This document shows, piece by piece, positions 58,308 through 64,000 of a stretch of DNA of 64,000 nt. Under the pieces are notes generated by a model, which searched no databases, had not been told where the DNA came from, and saw only the letters and a list, made by a program, of their open reading frames with translations. Where the stretch lies: contig JACJXT010000011.1 of NCBI GenBank assembly GCA_020636535.1, forward strand, positions 806,001-870,000, given 5' to 3'. Position numbers and translations under genes: made by a program. Source of the stretch: Chitinophagales bacterium (GTDB lineage: Bacteria > Bacteroidota > Bacteroidia > Chitinophagales > JADIYW01). Each line of letters begins with the position of its first letter. Positions within the stretch are counted from its first letter, which is position 1.

Positions 58308-59744
58308 TTAATAATAAGTCAGTCTTCTTACTTTGCAGATATGTTTTGCCAATCTTACCACTTGTCTGGTATAACCATATTCATTATCGTACCAAACATA
58401 CAATACAATACTTTTATTATCTGGCGAAACTAAAGTTGCAGGAGCATCTACAATTGATGCATGTGGATTGCCAATACAATCGCTAGACACCATTTCTTGC
58501 GAAGTAGAATAATCTATTTGTTCTACTAAGTTACCAATGCTAGCAGCATCTTCTAAAACTTTGTTTACAGCTTCAATACCATCTACAGCTGTATTGAGTT
58601 TTAAATGTAAAATGGCTAAAGAAACATCTGGAGTTGGTACACGCACGGCGTTACCAGTAAATTTTCCTGCCATACTTGGTAAAACTTTAGTAACTGCACT
58701 TGCAGCACCAGTTTCTGTAATTACCATATTCATAGGTGCAGAACGACCTCTTCTATATTTTTTATGGAAATTGTCTAGTAAGTTTTGATCGTTTGTATAA
58801 GAGTGTACTGTTTCTACATGTCCACTTTCAATGCCATAAGCATCATCAATTACCTTAATTACTGTTGATATAGCGTTGGTAGTACAAGAAGCAGCAGTAT
58901 AAATATCAATTTTATCTAAATCAAAGTCGTCTTGATTGACACCAAAAACAATATTTGGTAAATTGCCTTTTCCAGGTGCCGTTAGCAACACTTTACTAAT
59001 TCCTTTTGATTTTTTGTGGTTAGCCAAGCTTTCTTCATCTCTAAAAATACCAGAATTGTCAATTAGTAAAGCATTATCAATTCCGTAAGCTGTATAATCA
59101 ATAGCAGATGGATCATTTGCCGAAATCATGTGTACTACATTTCCATTGATGATTAGTGCTTTGTTATCGTAGTCTTCTTTAATAACACCTCTAAACTTTC
59201 CATGTACAGAATCTTTACGCATTAGCGTAGCTCTTTTTTGAATTTCAAGGTCAGAGTTTCCTCTAGTAACAATTGCTTTCAAAACCAACTGTTCGCCAAT
59301 ACCTTGCTGAGAAATTAATTCTCTAGCTACTAGTCGTCCAATTCTTCCAAAACCAAACAATACAACTGGTTTAGGTTCTAACACTCTTTTTTCTTTTCCT
59401 ATAGATTGCGATAGTTTGCTTTTTACAAAACTTAAACAGTCGTTATTGAAATTATCTTTTTCTTCTAACCACTCTTTTGCTAGTCTTCCTAAATCAATTC
59501 TAGTAGGAGATAAGTCTAACTGAGCAATAGCTTCTGCAATACACAAAGTAGTATCTACAGTTACTGGACTTTTAATGTATTTTGAAGCATATTCGTGATT
59601 GTTGAGTACTTCAGAAGTTCTACTATCTACTAGTGTTCTTCTAAAAATTACCAATTCTACATTTTGTTCTAGCCAAAGTTCTCCTGCTATTTGGAGTAAC
59701 TGAATGGCTTTTTTTTCGTTAGAAACCCAATTAGTTGTATTCAT
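58308..59744 (-). CDS. gap: Glyceraldehyde-3-phosphate dehydrogenase, long type
   Basis: A 478-residue GAPDH. The first 125 residues form a helical extension not found in the usual 335-residue enzyme; then VVLFGFGRIGRLVARELI near 128 (NAD site), ASCTTNAISTVIKVIDDAYG near 285 with the catalytic Cys, the His in VETVHSYTNDQ, and SAPMNMVITETGAASAVTKVLP. It oxidises or reduces the triose step of glycolysis or gluconeogenesis. The gene starts 6 bp after the rpoD stop, so both share a transcript. Confidence 0.9.
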   Translation of the reverse strand: MNTTNWVSNEKKAIQLLQIAGELWLEQNVELVIFRRTLVDSRTSEVLNNHEYASKYIKSPVTVDTTLCIAEAIAQLDLSPTRIDLGRLAKEWLEEKDNFNNDCLSFVKSKLSQSIGKEKRVLEPKPVVLFGFGRIGRLVARELISQQGIGEQLVLKAIVTRGNSDLEIQKRATLMRKDSVHGKFRGVIKEDYDNKALIINGNVVHMISANDPSAIDYTAYGIDNALLIDNSGIFRDEESLANHKKSKGISKVLLTAPGKGNLPNIVFGVNQDDFDLDKIDIYTAASCTTNAISTVIKVIDDAYGIESGHVETVHSYTNDQNLLDNFHKKYRRGRSAPMNMVITETGAASAVTKVLPSMAGKFTGNAVRVPTPDVSLAILHLKLNTAVDGIEAVNKVLEDAASIGNLVEQIDYSTSQEMVSSDCIGNPHASIVDAPATLVSPDNKSIVLYVWYDNEYGYTRQVVRLAKHICKVRRLTYY

Positions 59745-59750
59745 ATTATT

Positions 59751-60620
59751 TTAATTGCCTAAGTAGTTTTTAAGGAGTTTGCTTCTAGAAGTTGCTCTTA
59801 ATTTATTGATGGCTTTGTCTTTAATTTGACGAACTCGTTCTCTAGTTAAACCAAATTTATCGCCTATATCTTCTAATGACATTGGATGTTCTACACCAAT
59901 ACCAAAATAGTATTTCAATACATCTTTCTGTCTGTCTGTTAATGTACTTAAAGAGCGTTCAATTTCTTTACTTAAAGAGTCAACATATTCTACACCATGG
60001 TCAGTTCGTTCAATACCTTTGTTTTCTAAAACATCTAATAATGAGTTTTCTTCACCTTCTTGAAATGGAGCATCAACAGAAACATGTCGTGCAGCAACAC
60101 CCAATGTAGTTTCTACTTCTTCTCTAGTAATTTCTAAAATGTCAGCCAATTCTTCTGCAGAAGGTTCTCTTTCAAACTCTTGTTCTAAAGAAGAAAATGC
60201 TTTATTGATTTTATTTAAAGAACCTACTTTATTTAAAGGTAATCGTACAATTCTAGATTGCTCTGCTAATGCTTGTAAAATAGATTGACGAATCCACCAA
60301 ACAGCATAAGAAATAAATTTAAAACCTCTGGTTTCGTCAAATCTTTGAGCTGCTTTAATTAAACCCAAATTTCCTTCGTTAATTAAATCGCTTAGTGTTA
60401 AACCTTGATTTTGATATTGTTTAGCTACAGAAACCACAAAACGCAAATTGGCTTTCGTTAATCTTTCCAAAGCAATTTGGTCACCTTGCTTAATTCTTTG
60501 TGCTAATTCTACCTCTTCTTCAGGAGTTAATAAATCAACTTTTCCAATTTCTTGTAGATATTTTTCAAGCGATTGACTTTCACGATTAGTTATGGATTTG
60601 GTTATCTTTAATTGACGCAT
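59751..60620 (-). CDS. rpoD: Primary RNA polymerase sigma factor (RpoD/SigA)
   Basis: I take ATG 60620 (MRQLKITKSITNRESQSL), the start typical of Bacteroidota RpoD; 289 residues. The frame goes 6 bp further to a TTG. Regions: 1.2 with SLEKYLQEIGKVDLLTPEEEVELAQ; 2 with DLINEGNLGLIKAAQRFDETRGFKFISYAVWWIRQSI; 3; and 4 with SLEDIGDKFGLTRERVRQIKDKA. There is no region 1.1 acid domain, as usual in the phylum. It directs RNA polymerase to TTTG/TAnnTTTG promoters, like the ones in this window. Confidence 0.95.
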   Translation of the reverse strand: MRQLKITKSITNRESQSLEKYLQEIGKVDLLTPEEEVELAQRIKQGDQIALERLTKANLRFVVSVAKQYQNQGLTLSDLINEGNLGLIKAAQRFDETRGFKFISYAVWWIRQSILQALAEQSRIVRLPLNKVGSLNKINKAFSSLEQEFEREPSAEELADILEITREEVETTLGVAARHVSVDAPFQEGEENSLLDVLENKGIERTDHGVEYVDSLSKEIERSLSTLTDRQKDVLKYYFGIGVEHPMSLEDIGDKFGLTRERVRQIKDKAINKLRATSRSKLLKNYLGN

Positions 60621-60644
60621 AGACAAATAAGTTTAAAAAGTGTG

Positions 60645-60676
60645 CAAATTTACGAAAATCTACAATTAATTTCAAG
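60645..60676 (-). promoter_or_regulatory. Promoter of rpoD-gap
   Basis: On the minus strand CTTG, a 20-bp spacer and TAAATTTG (60652-60645) followed by CACAC. The -7 box is 24 bp before the ATG at 60620. Confidence 0.5.
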
Positions 60677-60708
60677 TATTTAACATTACGATAGTGTAAG
60701 AAATTGCA

Positions 60709-60716
60709 TAATTTTG
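60709..60716 (+). promoter_or_regulatory. -7 element of the LptF/G-type permease gene
   Basis: TAATTTTG followed by CACA, 9 bp before the ATG at 60726. The TTG at 60714, an alternative start of the open frame, lies inside this box and is therefore unlikely. Confidence 0.5.
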
Positions 60717-60725
60717 CACAAACCG

Positions 60726-62189
60726 ATGGCAATAGTTAAAAAAGTAGATAAAAAAGTATTAAGTGCATTCATATTGCCTTTGATAATAACCTATGGATTA
60801 ACCACTTTCATTTTTGTAATGCAGTTTCTGTGGAAGTACATTGATGATATTGTAGGAAAAGGTTTAGAAATGAGTTTGGTATTACAATTAGTAAAACTGT
60901 TTGCAGTAATTATTACGCCAATGTCTTTGCCATTAGCAGTATTGTTGGCATCGAATATGGTTATTGGTGATTTAGCTGAAAGTAATGAGTTAACGGCTTT
61001 TAAAGCTTCTGGTGTTTCTGTACTAAGAGTAATGGCTTCTATTCTGGTGTTTTCTGTGGTATTAGCTGGTTCTGCATTTTATTTTTCAAATTATGTATTG
61101 CCTAAGGTAAATTTAAAGTTTTACGCTTTATTGTATGATATAAGGAAATCGAAACCAGCACTAGATATACAAGAAGGTGTTTTTTATAGAGGTTTATCTG
61201 GTTTTGCTTTGAAAATTGATAAAAAAGCAGCAGATAATCAAACACTATATGGAATTACTGTTTATGATCATTCGCAAAATAATGGCAATAAATTATTGGT
61301 ATTAGCAGATAAAGGCAAAATTTCGTTGAGTAATACTGGTCAGTTTTTAATTTTAGAGTTGTACAATGGTAAGCAATATCAATACGATTTTAAACGCAAT
61401 AAAAATGAAGTAGATAAGAATATTCAAGATGAAGCAATGGAAATGCATTTTAAAAGTTGGCGAAAAGTATTCGACTTAAATGAATTTCAAATGAAACGAA
61501 CAGATGAAAATTTGTTTAAAGCCAATCAGGTAATGTATTCTATTAAGCAATTAAATCAAGAAGCAGATTCATTAGAAAGAGATATGCAAGGTAGGTGGAA
61601 TGTTATTTATGCAACTTATAATAACTATGTACCAACCAATAAAAAAGGAACAATTATTGAACAGCCAATTATAGAAGAAGATACGACTACAACTTCCATA
61701 ATAAATATAGATTTAAATAATGTTTATAATAGAAACTTTACTACTGGCGTAACAGTTAAAGCACAATCTTCTATAAATGCTTTTATACAATCTATTCAAA
61801 GTACACAAGAAGATATGAGTTGGCGAAAAGCATTTTATTATGCTTATGTAGCAGAAATATATAGAAAATATATGTTGTCGTTTGCTTGTATTGTATTGAT
61901 GATAGTTGGTGGAATGATGGGAGCTATTGTAAGAAAAGGTGGTTTTGGTGTGCCTATATTAGTTTCTGTATTGTATTTTGTAGTTTTTCATGTGTTAAAT
62001 GTAACAGGCGAAAAATTAGCTAAAGCAGAAGTAATACCAATGCCAATAGGAATGTGGTTATCTACAATTGTATTGCTACCATTGGCAATTTATTTAAGTT
62101 ACAGAACAGTAAACGATGCCAATGTTTTTAGTAGTAATATTTTTGCTACGATAAAAGCGAAGTTCAAAAAGAAAGAAAACTTAAATTAA
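60726..62189 (+). CDS. LptF/LptG-family lipopolysaccharide export permease
   Basis: From ATG 60726, 487 residues. Three membrane helices at the front (about 15-38, 55-75, 95-115), a long periplasmic part (120-380) and three helices at the end (SFACIVLMIVGGMMGAIV, VPILVSVLYFVVFHVLN, WLSTIVLLPLAIYLSY) form the YjgP/YjgQ layout. MSLPLAVLLASNMVIGDLAESNEL is the conserved coupling-helix area. It probably helps draw LPS from the inner membrane with LptB. The 140-residue larger periplasmic part, with a TTTT(S) linker, is usual for Bacteroidota. The glycosyltransferase gene starts 3 bp after it. Confidence 0.85.
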   Translation: MAIVKKVDKKVLSAFILPLIITYGLTTFIFVMQFLWKYIDDIVGKGLEMSLVLQLVKLFAVIITPMSLPLAVLLASNMVIGDLAESNELTAFKASGVSVLRVMASILVFSVVLAGSAFYFSNYVLPKVNLKFYALLYDIRKSKPALDIQEGVFYRGLSGFALKIDKKAADNQTLYGITVYDHSQNNGNKLLVLADKGKISLSNTGQFLILELYNGKQYQYDFKRNKNEVDKNIQDEAMEMHFKSWRKVFDLNEFQMKRTDENLFKANQVMYSIKQLNQEADSLERDMQGRWNVIYATYNNYVPTNKKGTIIEQPIIEEDTTTTSIINIDLNNVYNRNFTTGVTVKAQSSINAFIQSIQSTQEDMSWRKAFYYAYVAEIYRKYMLSFACIVLMIVGGMMGAIVRKGGFGVPILVSVLYFVVFHVLNVTGEKLAKAEVIPMPIGMWLSTIVLLPLAIYLSYRTVNDANVFSSNIFATIKAKFKKKENLN

Positions 62190-62192
62190 TTA

Positions 62193-63299
62193 ATGATTGT
62201 ATTTATAATTATAATATGTTTATTGTTATATACTTATATTATATACGCTATATTTATTAGTTTATTTAAGTTTGATGAGCATATCAATCACTACAATTTA
62301 AACGATGACTTACCAACTGTTAATATTATCATTCCAATTCACAATGAAGAAAAAGTTATTGCACAAAAATTAGAGAGTATTATAAATAATAATTACCCAA
62401 AAAATAAAATTAATATTTATATTGGATTAGACAATTGTACAGATGCATCACAACAAATTGTAGCAACTTATCAAGATAAATTGAATATTCAATATACAGT
62501 TTATACAGAGCGACAAGGAAAACCAAGTATTATCAACAACTTAATGCAAGAAATTCCTAAAGACGACCTTGTCATTTTAACAGATGCAGATATTATTTTC
62601 GACGACAATCTAATCTACGAATGCATAAAATATTTTAAAACAGATACAGTTGGATTAGTAGATGCTATGGTCATCAACCAACAAGAATCATTAGAAAAAG
62701 AATATCTAAATTTTGAAACTAAAATCAAACTACAAGAAAGCAAGCACTTAGGTTTAATTTTAGCTTCGTTTGGTGCATGCTACGCTATTCGTGCAAAGTA
62801 TTTTAAACCAATTCCTAAAAATCTTGTTTTAGATGATATGTGGATTGGCATGAACATCAACCTACAAAACAAACGAACTATTTTAAATGAAAACGCTAAA
62901 TGTTTTGAAATAAGAGACAACCGTATTCAAGAAGAATTTAATCGTAAAGTACGAATAAGTTCTGGTGGATTTCAAATTATACCGTATTTTAAAAACCTAC
63001 TTTTACAACCATTTAATAAACTATCGTTTGCATTGCTATCACACAAAGTACTACGATGGTGTACGCCTTTTTTGTTGTTGTATGCATTCATTTATTTAAT
63101 GATAAAATTGCCAATTCTTATTTTAGTGTTAACAGTAACGCTACTTATACTCACACTACTTTTCATTAAATTTGACTTCGATGTAAAGTATGTTAAACAC
63201 TTCATTTATTTTATGATTATGCAAGTAGCAGTTTTACTCGGATTTTTTAAAGCAATTAAAGGAATACAAAGCAATGTCTGGAAACCAACAACAAGATAA
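62193..63299 (+). CDS. Membrane-bound family 2 glycosyltransferase
   Basis: A 368-residue protein. One membrane helix at the start (3-25), a GT-A domain with VNIIIPIHNEEKVIAQKLE near 47, LDNCTDAS near 87, LTDADIIFDD near 127 (DxD-like) and LDDMWIGMNI near 215, then two or three helices (290-345). It would add a sugar from a nucleotide donor to a lipid-linked or surface glycan; no more can be said. It lies between an LPS export permease and ribBA in an operon, and its last 26 bp overlap ribBA. Confidence 0.85.
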   Translation: MIVFIIIICLLLYTYIIYAIFISLFKFDEHINHYNLNDDLPTVNIIIPIHNEEKVIAQKLESIINNNYPKNKINIYIGLDNCTDASQQIVATYQDKLNIQYTVYTERQGKPSIINNLMQEIPKDDLVILTDADIIFDDNLIYECIKYFKTDTVGLVDAMVINQQESLEKEYLNFETKIKLQESKHLGLILASFGACYAIRAKYFKPIPKNLVLDDMWIGMNINLQNKRTILNENAKCFEIRDNRIQEEFNRKVRISSGGFQIIPYFKNLLLQPFNKLSFALLSHKVLRWCTPFLLLYAFIYLMIKLPILILVLTVTLLILTLLFIKFDFDVKYVKHFIYFMIMQVAVLLGFFKAIKGIQSNVWKPTTR

Positions 63300-64000
63300 A
63301 TATAAATTAGATACCATTGAAGCTGCTATCAAAGATATTCAAGTTGGTAAATTAGTTATTGTAGTAGATGATGAAGACAGAGAAAATGAAGGCGACTTCA
63401 TTACTGCTGCTCGAAATGTAACACCAGACATCATCAATTTTATGGCAACACATGGCAGAGGTTTAATTTGTACACCAATTATAGAAGATCGTTGCGAAGA
63501 ACTTGGATTAGAAATGATGGTGAATGCCAACTCTTCTCATTTTGATACACCTTTTACAGTATCGATAGATTTAATTGGTCATGGTTGTACTACAGGAATT
63601 TCTACAGCAGACAGAGCTAAAACGATTCAAGCATTGATTGATCCAACTATCAAACCATCTGATTTTGGAAAACCAGGTCATATTTTTCCTTTAAAAGCAA
63701 AAAAAGAAGGCGTGTTGCGAAGAACTGGTCATACAGAAGCAACTATAGATTTAGCACGAATGGCAGGTTTTGAACCAGCTGGTGTGTTGGTAGAAATTAT
63801 GAACGAAGATGGTACGATGGCTCGCATGCCAGAACTCATTAAAATTGCAGAGAAGCATCAACTTAAAATTATTTCTATTAAAGATTTAGTAGCTTATCGT
63901 TTAGATAAAGAACGACAAGTGGAACGCATTGTAGAAGTAAAAATGCCTACGAAATATGGCGAGTATAAACTTATTGCTTACAAAGCGAAAATGACCGACG
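63274..64000 (+). CDS. ribBA: Bifunctional riboflavin protein RibBA, 3' end beyond window
   Basis: Starting at ATG 63274, 26 bp inside the glycosyltransferase gene, 242 codons are visible. The 3,4-dihydroxy-2-butanone-4-phosphate synthase domain is complete: VVDDEDRENEGDFI near 32-45, THGRGLICTPI, FTVSIDLIGHGCTTGIS, FGKPGHIFPLKAKKEGVLRRTGHTEATIDLA and GVLVEIMNEDGTMARMPEL. After it starts a second domain (VEVKMPTKYGEYKLIAYKA), the front of GTP cyclohydrolase II. Together they make two early riboflavin precursors. Confidence 0.92.
   Translation, partial: MSGNQQQDKYKLDTIEAAIKDIQVGKLVIVVDDEDRENEGDFITAARNVTPDIINFMATHGRGLICTPIIEDRCEELGLEMMVNANSSHFDTPFTVSIDLIGHGCTTGISTADRAKTIQALIDPTIKPSDFGKPGHIFPLKAKKEGVLRRTGHTEATIDLARMAGFEPAGVLVEIMNEDGTMARMPELIKIAEKHQLKIISIKDLVAYRLDKERQVERIVEVKMPTKYGEYKLIAYKAKMTD

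Noticed and set aside
1..64000. tRNA, rRNA and riboswitches
   Set aside because: I looked for T-loop and anticodon-arm patterns and for conserved riboswitch cores and saw none; a covariance-model search would be needed to exclude small RNAs.

Overview
The window is a chromosomal segment of an AT-rich member of the Bacteroidota. The evidence is the 291-residue class of primary sigma factor with the MRQLKI start, promoter elements of the form TAnnTTTG (several with TTTG or TTG about 19-20 bp upstream), lipoprotein signals ending in SC, and a complete type IX secretion (T9SS) cargo cassette: giant adhesin, PorP/SprF and OmpA. Gene content (leucine or acyl-CoA catabolism, no visible Shine-Dalgarno sequences) fits a Chitinophagales/Saprospiria-like lineage, but the genus cannot be fixed from sequence alone. 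I see no rRNA, tRNA, CRISPR array or prophage.

Layout. 1-6.9 kb: the start of an APC-type permease, two tandem PF10118 putative di-metal hydrolases, a foreign-looking GNAT, a NarL-type response regulator, a small HExxH membrane protein, a saccharopine-dehydrogenase-like/YbjN operon and a decayed SpoU methylase. 7.0-10.7 kb: a putative zinc-protease lipoprotein whose signal peptide is cut off by a 7-bp tandem repeat (looks phase-OFF), then four small paralogous lipoproteins with the same C-terminal tail. 10.8-16 kb: an acyl-CoA (probably methylcrotonyl-CoA) carboxylase operon with a thioesterase-like hot-dog protein and a PBECR-like putative nuclease in its middle. It diverges from an SCP2 gene across two TetR-type palindromes that sit on the two promoters. 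16-19.4 kb: a rhodanese-thioredoxin lipoprotein and valS.

19.7-35.6 kb: a three-gene surface operon encoding a 4,191-residue repeat adhesin with a type B T9SS sorting domain, PorP/SprF and an OmpA/PD40/TPR protein. 35.8-45.1 kb: Pmp3-like peptide, two alpha/beta hydrolases, an IS200-type element with hairpin ends, a PhoD-like phosphatase, a sulfotransferase, a CHAP lipoprotein, acyl-CoA dehydrogenase, radC and rpsT. 45.2-50 kb: sucA-sucB and a ParE/RelE-type toxin-antitoxin pair. 50-52.4 kb: a secreted beta-propeller-like protein and a repeat-rich gene-poor stretch with a 76-bp tandem repeat and an array of mini-hairpins. 52.4-56.2 kb: an AraC-receiver-histidine kinase operon diverging from a lipoprotein and a DUF5670 peptide, which looks like a stress module. 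56.4-64 kb: a uridine-kinase remnant, ffh, a long-type gap directly behind rpoD, then an LptF/LptG permease, a glycosyltransferase and ribBA (cut by the window end).

The strongest candidate for something undescribed is the 7.0-10.7 kb locus: an apparently phase-variable surface metalloprotease followed by a tandem, mosaic family of small lipoproteins, with a fossil of a second protease copy between them. The paired operators of the carboxylase/SCP2 regulon and the nuclease-like gene inside that operon are next.
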